Origin: Crocodylus rhombifer
Taxonomy: Eukaryota > Chordata > Crocodylia > Crocodylidae
Assembly (NCBI GenBank): GCA_038503035.1
Contig: JAVSML010024317.1
Span: 62,001 to 126,000 of the forward strand
Length of the DNA stretch: 64,000 nt
Direction: 5' to 3'
Both the position numbers and the translations under genes were made by a program. The notes beneath the pieces are model-generated. The model did not search any database, was not told the origin of the DNA, and worked only from the letters and a program-made list of their open reading frames with translations. Positions 12,891-25,668 of the stretch are shown piece after piece. Within the stretch, counting starts at the first letter, position 1, and every line of letters starts with the position of its first letter.

Positions 12891-14112
12891 GAAATACGTA
12901 AGAGCTAGGGGGGCTTTTTAGGAAAGAAAGCCATGGTGTTGAAAAGAGCAGGTTTTCTGGTCAGGAGGATGGCGGGGGGGTTGTGATACTTTTGGATAGA
13001 ATGATACTCATGCTTTTGGAATGAACTATAAAGGAAGATTTAATTTCCAAGCTGGAACAAGAAAAGAAGGTAAACTTGGTCAGTAACTATTATTACAATG
13101 TCTGAATCACAGCTCTGGGACAGAAACAACAGGCATTTAAAAAGAAAACTGGTAGGCTTTAGACTTCATTCTATCTAGACCTAAGTTCAAGCATGCACAA
13201 AAGACAGAAGGGGAGTTAGATTTCAATTCAAGTCTATGGTGTAACACTAAATATGGTCATTTATCTTGTTTTAGGTTATTTAATTAGATTATAATGTATG
13301 TTTAGATGTTCAGGGCTGCTTTGGTACTGTCCTAGCATGTGAACATCGCTCCTGTGTTTTTTGTACTGAGACCCTGTAAACTATTTCAGGGTGAGGATTT
13401 TGAAGAATAGTCCAGTCTTGTTCTGAGAGAGCTTGAGACTATAGTGACTTGTCCCCTCTGTCAGTGCCAATTCTGTTTTATAGAGGACTCACAAGTTTGG
13501 GAGCTCTGCCTTCTGTTACCTTTATTTTTACACACAGTTTTCTAGTGTGGGATGGTGTAGGGAAGTGCCAAGCAACTACCTCTGATCTGTCAGGTTATGG
13601 TTTCAATGGAAGTTCCTACTAGTAACCACCCTTTGAGTGACTTCTGCCAAGGGCACTTGCATTTTGGAGTACCACATCACATCCTGGAGGGCACTCTGTT
13701 TGAACAAAGCATTAGCACGTCACAGAATGGGAATATACCATACCTGCTGCCCCCTCCCCCCTTGCCCACTGGTTGTGGCACTGAAGATTTTTTGAGGTGG
13801 AGCAGCAAGATAAGTTGGATTTTTTCTCTTAGACTCCACCAAAATAAATCAGTAATTTAGCTTTCAGATAAAATATTTTCTGCAGAATCCTGCAGAATCC
13901 CTCACGGAAGATTTCAAGCTTGCATTCAAGGGGAAGCAATCCTTTCCTCCCTGAGTTCAGCAGATAAACTGCCTTGGATTTTCCAAGTTCAGAAATGTCT
14001 CCAGAGATAGATAAATGCTGACTTATGGGTCATTCAGTCACTTAAATAGTAGGAAAAAATAGGAATTCTTCCCATCAGAGGACTCTATTACAAACCATAG
14101 CCTTAAAGGTTA
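12891..14112. other. Non-coding, no recognisable feature
   Basis: No gene or repeat boundary is visible. A 10-bp tandem doublet (TGCAGAATCC twice) lies near 13882-13901. Confidence 0.5.
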
Positions 14113-15123
14113 GGGACAGACATTCAGAAAGCCTGAGCCTGACTTTTTTCAGTCTTTGCAGGTTAGTCTAACTTGGCTAGGCTGAACTGGTTTGTAACTG
14201 CCCAGACATCCCAGACATGCAGGTACATGCCTGCAGTGCATAGACAATGCGTAGGGGGTGCACAGAGGTGTATGTGTACCCCCTAAGACCGAGCACTCTC
14301 AAGTTGGCAACGGGTAGGAGGGGTAGGCAGAGCACTGCTGTCCTCCCTGAGAAGTCCCTAATTGGGCTGCCCTCACCACCGATGTCAGTGTAGTCACCTG
14401 TGGGTGGTCCCCATTTGCCTCTGCTACCGACACTGCTGCCACTGCCTGCGGGTGTTTGCCATGCCCCCCCAACTTTGGGAGGCACTGCTGTGGCTCAGGG
14501 TAGAAGCGGGGTAGGGGGGGTTCTAGACCAGCCCCCCTGTCCCTTGCACAGCACTGAACTGAGGGGGGTATGGCCAGGCCCTGGCAGGATGGTCTGGTTA
14601 GCACGGCAGCTAATTGATAATGGTCTTTATGACCCCTAACTCAGTGTTTATCACCCCATTAAGAAAACAACAGAGGGATATTACCAGCTACCTGCTGATT
14701 CTATGTGTGGAGCAGGGACCATAGCCAGCATGTGGTTTGCTTGCTAATACACGGACATCTGCTTAGCAGGGAGTAGTGAGGGGGAGTGGAAGAGCAGCCT
14801 GCAGTCTGTGCTGGAGCTGCAGCCAGGGAGCAGAGGGGAAGGGCCAGCCCTGCTGTGGAGCAGAGAGCCCTGCCCAGCCCAGAGTGTTTGCTGGGATGCT
14901 GGGGGAGTCTGTTTTTTTCTTAAACCAGCAACGGTTCTGGGACAGACATTGTATAAACCAGTTTGACTCAAATCAGTTACTTCTGTTACTACGTTCAACC
15001 AGGTTTATCTCAAACTGGTTTCAGCCATTTTCAAACTAGCTTATGTGCACTGAATATCTGTTCTGTTACAGGTTTAAATCAGTTTCTGATCACTTAAACT
15101 GGTTCATGTGTAATGTCTGTCCC
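14113..15123. mobile_element. Composite MITE-like element bounded by GGGACAGACATT
   Basis: GGGACAGACATT occurs at 14113 and again at 14939-14950, and in inverted form (AATGTCTGTCCC) at 15112-15123. The 14939-15123 part is a compact inverted-repeat unit whose arms continue with AACCAGTTT on both sides. The 14113 copy could mark the outer end of a longer element whose core (14240-14930) is GC-rich. No autonomous coding sequence is seen. ORFs on both strands of the core are shadows. Confidence 0.5.
14240..14610 (+). repeat. GC-rich repeat core, related to 28421-28640
   Basis: The left end (GCATAGACAATGCGTAGGGG then TGCACAGAGGTGTATGTGTA then CCCCCT) matches the layout at 28421-28460 (AATGCATAGTGGGTGCACGC then AGGTGCACATGCACCCCCTG). 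Both are followed by CTGCTGACAG/GACACTGCTG-type sequence and then a run of C. This is one dispersed family. Confidence 0.5.
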
Positions 15124-15152
15124 TTGCTAAAAAAGCTTTCACAATGGATACT

Positions 15153-15376
15153 TTCTAATGCAGTGGTTTTTAACCTGTGGTCCATGGACCCCTGTGGGTA
15201 GACTCAGAGGTCTGCAAAGGATGACTATATTCAATCAAAAGTACATGAAAACCCACACTTAACAGTACAAAGGGGTTGCACATCCATTCAGAATTTCCAA
15301 AGGGCTCTGCACCTCCGTTCAAAAACTTTTTTCAGGGTCCGCAAATGAAAAAATGTTGAAAACTATTGCTCTAATG
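15153..15376 (+). mobile_element. hAT-type MITE with target duplication
   Basis: The element spans 15161-15368 (208 bp). It opens CAGTGGTTTTTAACC and closes TGTTGAAAACTATTG, imperfect terminal inverted repeats of the hAT (Charlie-like) kind. Flanking octamers TTCTAATG (15153-15160) and CTCTAATG (15369-15376) match at 7 of 8 positions, as expected for the 8-bp duplication hAT transposases make. It is too short to encode a transposase. Confidence 0.8.
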
Positions 15377-18300
15377 TAATGAGAAGCTCTTGTGGACCAC
15401 CAAACTACTCTTAAGGGATGAACATAATACGTAAGTCTGAGGCTTAACAGAACATCCATGTCGTGGAGGTGAAAGTTAGTTGGTATCAAAGTTTCACTCC
15501 CTTGTGATGTTCTGAGACAAAATAAGTTCTGTAATCAAAGCTATCTGCGAAGTGTTTAACTAGCCATCTATTACATTTGTTCAGGCTCTATGTAGTAAAC
15601 CTGTTAGCCTCTGTGGATTGCTCCATTGGCAGCAATTTTAGTATATTGCAAGAATAAATATACTACTTTTATAGATCTGGAATGAAAAGAAAACAAAACC
15701 CATCTGTGGGCTGGTGGCTTTGTTTATACAAAATCTTCTGGTAAATGACTTCCCAAATAATCAACTCTACTATATATATACTTTTTAACTTTTTAAAGTT
15801 GGTGCGTGTAACATGGTGTTTCTAGTAATGTGTTTGAGATTTTGCTAAGCTGAAAGAATGCTGCAAACATTTTTATCTAGCTGATTATTTTCTTGTTTTT
15901 CTCAAAACTCAGGTTTGTCTTAAATATCTGTATACCCATATGTTTTGTTAGCTCTGATGTGTGCTTTGTGGACATCAGTTACATGTTTCAGTAAGAGGGA
16001 AGAAAATAGACTTGACTTAAAATGAGAGAGAGGACACTGCTCCTACTGAACTATAATGTATGACTCAAAGCTCCAGAAGGGACCTCAAAGTTGCAAATGG
16101 AACTCAGTGAGGCAGATGATACTGAAAATAAGGAAATGTTCTGCAAATTGTCATCTGGATCGGCTTGTATGATTCCACCTATTTTATTTCTTTAGATTTA
16201 TTATTTACGTTAAATATCTTGCCAATTAAAAAGGAGAACCAAAATTACTAACTAGTATGTGGAGAGCTGAAGCAGCAGTGTACACATTGAAGAGATGTGG
16301 TTTTATAGGTAGGTATTTGATTTGCATCAGACAAACTTTTGAAGTGGATGACTCTGTGCCCATTATCCTGGAAGAACTTGAGTTGTACTGCATACTGGTT
16401 TGTCCTTTTACAGGAAAAAAATGATGTTTAAGAGCAAACATTTTATTTTTGTTGTGTTCCTGCAAAATAGTATTTTACATATGTTTTGAGAACAGAAAGA
16501 AATAATTTATTGGAATACAAAAGTACTGCCTTAAATAGTAAAATACGGAACAGGCAGAAATACATTTTTGCATAGGACATTGCACTATAAAATTGTTCAG
16601 TATAAAAACCTGTGGAAGATGGTAGTTTTACTTCTGGTGTAAGTTTTTTGTTTTCCTGCCAAAGTTTATTTCATTATATGTTGGTGCTGTATATTTAGTT
16701 GTTTTAAAACAGTGCTGCTACACTTTTGACAGAAAGTTGTTTAAACTTCTAGTCCATTTCTTAAGACTTTAATTATGCATTACTATATGATACAGTTGAT
16801 TTAAAATTTCTTGTTAAATCTGTTTAGGTTGTTCAGGTTTGGATTTGTAAATTTGTCTTCTGACTTCATTTGACTTTGGTTTATGACTGTAGTCATTTAA
16901 AATATGAAATGCAAAATCACTATTTGAAAGTTTCCAAGTATTTCAGAAACCTGTTATTTTTATAAAGGACCTTTTATTGGAATATGCATGCAGGTTTTTT
17001 TGTGTTTTAACATTTATTATGTAGATTTGTTGGAACACGCTTATGTTTTTTTAAAGATTCCTGTTTGTCTTTTGCCAAAATTTGGAGAAAATAGGGCCTT
17101 TAAGCATAAAAATAGGTCTGTTGAGATTTCTTCACTAAAGTGTTTGCACAGTTGATGACCATCACATTCAAATGCAGGTCGCCTACAATTGGATATATTT
17201 AGACAGACCATTACACCCCGTAAAAGTATGCAAAGGTCTATCCAGGAAATCCATTGCATGGTCAGGGCTCATTAAGTTTTTTTTTTAGATCAAATTATGT
17301 AATATTGAAGGCCTGCATTAGGTACTACTGTTTTTCAGAGCAGGAGAAGTCAGTAGTCACCTTACTTTTTAAGGTTAAGAGTTCCTTTTTCAATTATTTT
17401 TTGTGGAGTTCATGAACAGAAATATTTTAAGCATGCAAATAATAGTTTGTTTGAAGAATGCACAAGAAAGAAAGTGGGTGGGAAGAACAATGAGGAGTGG
17501 TTGCTGAGTTACTTTTAGTTTACTACTTGCATAGGGTGACATAAAATTTTAATGATTAAGAGTGTTCTTATTAGATTTAAATTCCTTCTTGTCATACAGT
17601 TTTATTATCTGCAGTTTATTTTTTATTAAACAGAATAAAACCACCAAACAGTTTAGTTTGATTTATTTGCTAAGCAGTACATGTGTATTATGCTACCAGA
17701 CTCAAGTATATTTGAAATTTACTTTATGAAGGGACCAGAGTGAAACAGCTTCATTTAAATTTGTTGCTCTTAAGGAATTTTCACTTTTAAAGAGAAATAT
17801 CTGATGGGAGTCAGAAAGCAGAAGCCTGCTGAAACAAAAGCACAATCCTGTTAAGTCAAAATGTCTTCATTAAAATTTCTTGCTTGTCTTTTTAGTCATA
17901 AATAAAATGGGGATTAACAGTCTTTAACAGGAGTTAGGCTTTATCGTTTGTCCCTTGAACAAAGATTGATGTTGCATAGACCTCATTATGTATAAATTAT
18001 TACGAAATCATCTATAGACACAGGAAGGAAATAGGCATTGTGGATCTTTTTCCATCAGCAAAGGGGCTGTGAGTTTGGAAGGTTATTCCTGTAATACTAT
18101 AAGAGCTTGTTATTTCCTTTGGGTTTATCAGAAGATGCATATTGTACAGTGTGTATGTAAACTGTGAACAGTATACAGAAAAAGGTAATAAAGACAAAAT
18201 AATGAGAATGAAAGCCCTAGGCTGATCAGTTGAAGCGCAGCAAATTAAAGTGGTGGAAATTCTAAAAGATTCTTAAATTGCATTATTTGTTTTCCTTTTT

Positions 18301-19808
18301 TACATTTTTCCTTCGAAGACTATGGTAGACACTTATTGTTAAATAGTTCTAAGGAGGGCTGTATCTTTGATTTCCCCTTAGTTATGGATAAGCTAACAAA
18401 ATTTAAAATAAAAAGAAGCTGTATACCAGTACTATAAGGATTTATCAATATGGAATATGTGGTATATCATTTGACACTCCCATTTATTACAATTTACCAA
18501 TCCTGTTAGTAGATATAAAGGAAAATTACTTGTGCACAAACATTTCTGTAGAAATGTGAACTAATAAAGAAATTAACATTTGTTCTTTGCTAACAAGATT
18601 TTACAAAGCTGAAACTAACTTGAAAATCTTTGGGGAATCTCAGCTCCTGTACAGTGTGGATAAAATCGGTCTTTGCTTATTTTCAGTTCATTAATTCCAG
18701 TGGAAATGCAGCAAGGTTCAGTGCTGTAGTAAAACCACAGGAAAATTTATATTGCAAGAAGGAATTTTTTATTTACCAGAAAGAAATGAGGACTGACACT
18801 TAAAAATTACCAAACTGCATATACTTACACATTAATAGGTGCAAAATATAATGCTGCTTCTTGAACTTTCAGTTGTGTTTTTCTACTTTTCTGCAGAAAA
18901 CACAGTTTGAAAACAGTGAGTTTCAAAGTCTCCTTCACAAGCTAGTAGATGAGATAGTGGTCCTTTCGCTTGCAAGGCCTTATGATCTCCACTTTATCTG
19001 TTGCTTTTTAGAAAATAATGCTTTTAGAAAATAAATGTTTTGCTTGTTGTAACATGATTGTTTATGAAGCTACTAGCTCAAATAGAGAAGTGATATAAAT
19101 ATTTGGGACAAGAAGTACCTCATTATTTTGTATTTGTATGGCACAAAGCATAGTGAAGTCCTGGTCCATGACTGAGTCTCCTAGGCATTAACATAATATT
19201 AATGGTTTACCACATTCATGGTAAAAGTCATTGGATTCCTAGCAGGGGTGAATTCAGGAGTGGTGCAGTGGTTTTCTTCTTGTGTCTCTTGACCATATTT
19301 AATCATTTGTTACAAATGCTTGCACTTGTCTATTGTACTTTGCAAGAACTTTCATTGTACCTATGCCTTTGAGCAGTGGGCATTGCAACAGGTATTGCAC
19401 AGCCTGCCCAGGAGGGGCAGCAGCATTTCTAGTCAGGCAGTGCTGAGAGACTTGAGTTCATGGCTCTTTAGTCTCTCCCTGATTCCTCTTAACCTGTCTC
19501 CTTCACAGATGTTAATGACCCTCTGTGCTTTCTTTAATGTTCTTGATGTCCTGTTATTCAAACGATCCTTTCTTCTGCTCCTTTACTGTTTGTTAGCCAC
19601 TCCTAGTAATGCCTTTTTTCCATTTCACAGCCCTTCAGATTGTTTTTAGTTCTAGCTAAAAAGCTTAACTCCAGTGTGGTAATATTAACTCAGATATAGA
19701 AGTGACTGACTGAATTAATGGAGGTACTGTCAAGATGCACAACAAGGCTATATTTTTCTTGTGTGAATCTGAAGGAGATGCATACATTTAACTCTAATAT
19801 CTGCACTG
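15377..19808. other. Non-coding, no recognisable feature
   Basis: This is AT-rich sequence with no convincing exon or repeat. A short tandem doublet (GCTTTT(T)AGAAAATAA, twice) lies at about 19003-19035. Confidence 0.5.
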
Positions 19809-21107
19809 CCAGTGACCAGGGATCCAGGTTTTTCCTGATTTAAAAAAAAAATAAAAAATCACACATTCTCTGATTAAAAACCCCAAAATGCCTCCGAGCC
19901 CTGCAGGTCCCCCCTCACCAGCCCTCCATCCCTGCTGGTGTCCCTTACCCCCCAGCCCTGCTGGATGGGGCCCCCAGCTGCCAGGACTATGGGGCCAGAG
20001 ACCCAGATTTGTAGCTACCTGCACCCAACAGAAGGCAGCGGCTGCTGCAATGGAGATGAACATGGAGCTGGCTCCCCCCCACTGCCTGCTGCAGGCTTGG
20101 GGGGGGAGAAGGGGCGTCTCCCTGCCACAGCATGCACTCCTGGGAGGACCTACACCCCCAGAATCTGTGCAGGAGGCAGGAGAGGGGCGGGTGCATGCTG
20201 AGGGCTCGCGCTCTCGCCCTGCTGCCCTCCCCCAGGGCCTCTGTAGCCCACAGGTGTGACCCAGCACTGCATAGCAGAGCGCAGCTGCACAGAAAAATTG
20301 CTTGCAGCTGCAAGCTCTGCACTGCCCTGGTGACAAGTCTCCTGCATGCATGACAGCAGTGAGGGCCACAAGCCCAAGCCACCACCCCTGCTGCCCCCAC
20401 GCTTGCAGGGGATGCGTCACCAGGGCAGTATGGAGCTGACAGCAGCAAGCATCTTTCTTGTGTAGCTGTGCTCTGCTCTGCAGTGCCAGGTAGCACCTGT
20501 TGGGCTATGGAGGCCCTGGGGAAGGGCAGCAGGATGGGAGCCCTCTCCTGCAGTAGTTAGCCCTCCCCTGCACAGATCAGGGTGGCATGTGCTCCCGCCT
20601 CCCTGGGAGTTTGTGTAGCAGCAGGGAGCCAGCCCCATCCCCCTGCTCCCAGACAAACCACTTGCAGCCTCATCCCACTCCCCACCAGGGCCTTGAAGGC
20701 CTGGGCTCCAAGCCCCACCATATGCAGCCCAGCTGGGCAGCTGCCACAGTCCCAGCCCTTCCCAACTCCCTCCCTCCCTCCTTATGGGGGCCTCAATTCC
20801 CCCACCACCAAACCTACCCATGGGAATTGCCGTCCAGGCTGCCTGGGGTCATGTGCATGTGCATGTGCATGTGCATGTGCATGTGCATGTGCATGTGCAT
20901 GTGCATGGTGTCTCCTGCCTGACCGCCCTCCCAGCCCCCTCCAGGCTGGAACTCTGCCAGCCTGCAGAGGGCTCACATTAAAACTGCAAAATCCATGGGT
21001 TTCTCTGCAAAAATGAGAAATCCAGGCTTTGCTCCAGTTAGGGGGAAAATCTGTGTTTTACTCTGTTTTCCTGTGGGAAACGGAAAACCCAGATCCCTGC
21101 TAATGAC
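19809..21107. mobile_element. Non-autonomous hAT element, copy 1 (1,283 bp)
   Basis: The element runs from 19817 to 21099. Its ends are CAGGGATCCAGGTTTTTCC and, on the opposite strand, CAGGGATCTGGGTTTTCC, giving terminal inverted repeats of about 18 bp. Flanking octamers are CCAGTGAC (19809-19816) and CTAATGAC (21100-21107), matching at 6 of 8. The interior is about 1 kb of GC-rich sequence with no transposase. Up to nine overlapping ORFs on both strands, including a 208-residue one, arise from this base composition and share no reading frame with copy 2. A hexamer repeat has expanded inside it at 20851-20904. A second copy lies at 25677-26928. Confidence 0.85.
20851..20907 (+). repeat. (ATGTGC)9 microsatellite
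   Basis: Nine perfect ATGTGC units (20851-20904) plus a partial ATG. The matching place in the sister transposon (about 26712-26725) has only a short AGTGCATGCATATGG, so the expansion arose after the copies separated. The array produces CA-, HV- and MC-dipeptide runs in ORFs of several frames. Confidence 0.95.
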
Positions 21108-24100
21108 ACTATATCTTTGGACTATTTTGACTTTTTTTTGTGCCTAGTTTGGGGGTGGTTTTTTTTTTTTTTTAAACTAACTATATTATCTAGACAATTA
21201 GTATACATTCCAGTAGTTATTTGTTTTTGCTTTGATCTTAAACTGAATAATATATTGTCAGCCCCTCTAACATATTAGTAAAGCTCCTACTTTCTTTTTA
21301 ACTGGAGAAAAATATGTTGTTTTATATGGGGTGATGTGCCATACTTTTTGCACTCTCCTTTTCAAAATCCTAGATCACACAATGATCCCTGGTATTGAGT
21401 AGTAACAAAGACAAACCTGACCCTGCATTAGAACTTCCCAGAGAGCTGCCTTGTGCTCCAGTCTAGTGTTTGTGTGACTTCCCTCCCATTCTGGCACTTC
21501 CATGCCTCTGTCTTAGATCTGTTGAATACCTTTTGTTATGTGTATGCACATACACGTGCACTCCTCCTTTCTGGATAGTCAGACAAAATGGAATGATCAC
21601 ATCTGGGCCCAACTGTGGCCAAATCGTCTCTTTCCTTTGCTCAGTTTCCCCTTCCCCCAACCTAGTTTCATTTTTTTCTTGTTTTGGTTATTTCAATTGA
21701 CTTAGCATTACAAACTGCTCAGATAACTTGGCAAACATTGGTTATGATCTTGGTATGGAAAGATGAGTCAGATGATAAAAACGATAGCTCTTTCTGCTTC
21801 AGGTAACATTATTCATGGGTATTTCATTGCTTTATATACTGCAGACCAACGAACATATGCCAGATATCTCAAAAAATCTGTTGTATGATAAATATTTGGC
21901 AAATGTTTGGTTACTTCTGTTTGAAATGTTTCTTAATTATAGGGGAAGTCAGTGTTGTAGCATCTGATTAGTGCAATTTCCCTTGCACCGAATTGTTCAT
22001 TCTCCCATGGAGTACGGGTTTACAATTGTGTATGTTTGGTAAATAATAATAAATTATCTAAACCTTTCAGAAGTTAGGGTTTTTCCATAAAGAAAAAACC
22101 TTGTCCCTAGCAAATAAATAAAACTACTTCAAAACAATATTCTGAACTAATGTTTCCCTTACCATAAATTCCAACCATAGTGCTGCAGGTGTCTTATCGA
22201 AGATGAAGTGCATTAAGACTTGACAAATGCTTTCTAAGGAGACTTTATCTGTTGAGGAACTGGGCACTGTAAAATAATAGGCCTTTAATGTCAATAGGAT
22301 AGCAGTGATGCTATAATACAAAAAATCTGCCAGTCAAGGAGTGTGGGTAGGGGGAGGGGGGGCAGGGGAGAACCCCAGCCAATTGATTCTACTAAAAAAC
22401 AGTGAAGTGATGTGTCAGTCTGAAAATTAGCTTATTGCTTAGCCATTTTCTCATGTAAATGTTAGAACCACTAACTTTAAAGACAGATTCTCTGCAAAAC
22501 GCTTTGCTACATCCACATTTAGAAAGTAGAGTAAGGGCAAAGTAGAATTCTTAAACCTTTTGTTTCTTCCACTTCTTTTCACTACTTCTCCTACCTTCCT
22601 CTGTTTGTGCTAGTTTGTAGGCAACTGTTTCTGTAATATTTAGTACATTTTTATATCTAGTGCGTTTCTTGGGATTTGGCTTATTTGGCAGTAGCTTTCC
22701 TGTGTAGACAAGGCATGAATTTGAAGAGCAATATCTATTCTGCACTAACCCCATGTGTGGATATTGTTTATGTGAAGTAAGAGTGTCACTATAGGGATCT
22801 AGTACAGAATAGCAATTGCAGAAACACTATTCAATAATAGGTATTCTGGGCTATTTTCCCATGTAGACAGTTCTTCAAGAGTGTTCAGCTGCTTGCTCTT
22901 ACTTTTGAGGTTTCAGTAATCAAAATGTGTTTCAAAGATTAGAGAATGGATTGTAAATTGCTCTCTCTTACTGGGAAATACATAAGGAGAATTGCTTCCC
23001 AGAGCTGAAGTGGCAGTTATGATGCACCAAAATACACTTTTATTTTTTTTAGTTGCAAGTGTTCTATTAGAAGATATGGTCCCCAGAAGGGTTATGGTAG
23101 TACTGTCTAGAACACCTTAAAAATAAAGGGGATTCAGTTACTTCTGTAGGGTTGAAGTATATACTACACATTTACAACCTTATTTTTAACACTTGGATTA
23201 CACTATTTATGCAGTGTGATTGATACAGGCGGGAGGGAAATGAACTTTGAATAGAAGTCAGGGCAGTTGTTTATAGTTTTATTTATAAAACATCTGCATA
23301 TTTAAAAAAAAATTCATTTAAAATCTTTTGCAGTGTTACCAGTGAACACTATGAATCTTTTTATAGCTCTTTTGGCTAATAATGTAGTCAGTTCTTGTAG
23401 TGAAATATTTCCAATGTTGAAAGAAATGAACCTCAGTCAACCTAAAAATAATGGTCTTTTTGGAATGAAAGGAACAACATTGTTTTGAAAAGATAAATAT
23501 GTAGGCACACAGTATGTGTCTTGGTACACAAGGTTGCGTTTAAATGAGATATGAGACTGAGTGACAGAAGTTGGGAAATTCAATTCCTGTTTGTCCCAAT
23601 AGGCCTACATAGTGAAGTTCCTTTAAGGTGTCCTTCAGACACTTTTATAGCACTAATTTTATGAAGATACACAACCATAGTTCTGCCAGGTTTTCCTGTA
23701 TTCTTTACATTCTTTAAACAGCCATTCCCCAGCCCCCCAGGGATAATAATAAAAATAGAAAATATGAAATCTAACCATCCATTTGTCACCAGTAGTAAAT
23801 GTCACTTCTCAGTCTGCTATCCCATTCATTTCTTCGATAGTTTCCGAAAACGGTATCATTTAGAGGAGGGCACTGAATAAAGAGCACAAGACAGCTGAGC
23901 AGAATGAATTGGGAAGATCGTTCTGGGCACTGTGGGCAATATGAAAAAATGCAGAGGCGGGGGGGGGTGCACGTGCACCCCTACTCTGCCCTCTCTGTAA
24001 GTATCGATTATAGCAGGAGTGAATCCTGCTATATGAATTATGTCCATTATGAATATGGATTTGAACTTTTTGATGGTTGCCCTGATCATCAGTCCTGGAG

Positions 24101-24575
24101 CCAGAAGATCAGAGTTATTGAAACATTAAGCCACACAATTTTTACAGCTTCAGATTATAGCTGCTTTGTCTTTTATTTTTATCATTGTTTTAATCAGTGG
24201 GACTTATATTAAGAAACCCATTGCTGGGCCGCCTGCAACTAGTTTTATATACATGATTTTAAAATAAATAAATTATACAAAGTACATTTAAATACAATAT
24301 TGGCATTTATAGTAGATGTTTGTGTTCAGACTGTCTTCTTGCTGCAGAACCTCAAGTAAAGTGGTTTATTTGGTTTGTTATTTCTCTGTGACCTTTTCTA
24401 TCCACATACACTTTGGGGCAGAAAAGAATATTATTATGTTTTTAACGCTACTTAGTGTTATGTCATTTTTTGTGGCTTGAAATTACAGTAGTTGAAAGTC
24501 ACTTACCCAGCATGCACATAGAATCTTTTCCCAATTTTACTATATAGTTGCATCCATTTAAATATAGTAATTGTT
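21108..24575. other. Non-coding, no recognisable feature
   Basis: AT-rich with several T and A runs (for example 21161-21173). A G9 tract followed by palindromic GGTGCACGTGCACC lies at 23959-23981. No exon is evident. Confidence 0.5.
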
Positions 24576-24580
24576 CATAC

Positions 24581-24775
24581 TGGGTGCATCTACATGAGAC
24601 ACTTTACTGCGCAGTAGAGAAAATTACTGCATAGTAAGTGTCACCACCTATTAAGGCAGACCCTTACTGTGCAATAACTTGCTTAACTCGGCAGTTAATT
24701 TGCTACCTGCAAATGCAAGCATAACATTAACTGCTGAGTAATCACTGTGCAGTAAAGCATGTGTAGATTGCTTCC
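24581..24775. mobile_element. Palindromic MITE, 'GGGTGCATCTACATG' terminus
   Basis: The left end has GCATCTACATG followed by CTTTACTGCGCAGTA. The right end, reversed, reads GCAATCTACACATG then CTTTACTGCACAGT. The two arms pair over about 30 bp. The same terminus, TACTGGGTGCATCTACATG, is found alone at 59018. The GC-rich DNA to 25140 may be part of a longer version. Confidence 0.55.
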
Positions 24776-25145
24776 TGCCTGTGGGAGCTGCCTCTGCTGG
24801 AGTGGACTCTGCCACTGGAGCCCAGGTGGAGACAAAGTCCCCCTGTCCTGGCAGCAGGGAGCTCTTAGCTCCTGCTGTGCAATTGCCCCGTCCCGTTTTG
24901 GACAGTCCCCAGCCAGTTCTGGGCTGCATGTACAAACATCCCAATGTAGCCTGTGGCTGGCCAGGAACTGTCCTAGTTTGGGGCAGGTCCCAGTCCCGCA
25001 GCTTTTTCCCAGCCCTGTGCCCTTATCAGGCAATTGAGGCATGGAGCTTGGAAAGAGCTGCAGGGGAGGGGCAGGTCCCAGCTCCCTGTCTCAATCCACT
25101 GGTGGGACACCTAGCAGTGAGGTTGCTTCTCATTTCTAGGAATCA
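24776..25145. repeat. GC-rich segment, probably repeat-derived
   Basis: This is GC-rich sequence directly following the MITE arm, with overlapping ORFs in three frames on both strands. Nothing resembles a known domain. It is probably transposon interior, by analogy with the other GC islands here. Confidence 0.35.
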
Positions 25146-25668
25146 TTGATCAATGATCACATATATCCCCTATGTGCTTCTGCTGCTGTTAATGCTTTTT
25201 TGAGATCCATTGCTTCTGTTCAAGTTAGAATAGTTCTTGGCTCTAGTGATGTAGTTATCCGTAACCCATTCAAAATACATTTATGTTTGGCTATATGGAT
25301 GAGTTTGGAGGAGCCAATACAACTGGACACTGGGTGAATGGTAAATGTATGCTTTTCATAATAGTCCAGCTTTAATTATTTGGCTATTATGAAGGAAACG
25401 ATTCATGCACAAGGATTTTTTGTTCACTGCAGGGGGAAAATCCTTTGAAGTTTCAGATAATTGTTTTGTAGCTGGTTTGGATTGATGTTGATATGTTGGC
25501 ATTTGCCCTGACGATCTGAATTTCTGAACAAAAATATCCAGCAGCCCTGTAACTGGAGGCTATGCTCCAAGCTATTTTGCTATGTTGTTCAGTTCACTTA
25601 GAAGTTTATTCAGTGAAGAGGATGTTCTTCTGGAGATGGCAGGAACTCTTGAGCTGGGAAGTAAGAAG

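Noticed and set aside
19794..21016. Cluster of long ORFs (up to 208 residues) on both strands
   Set aside because: They lie inside a hAT element with clear inverted ends, overlap in several frames, and include dipeptide runs from the ATGTGC repeat. No frame is shared with the sister copy.
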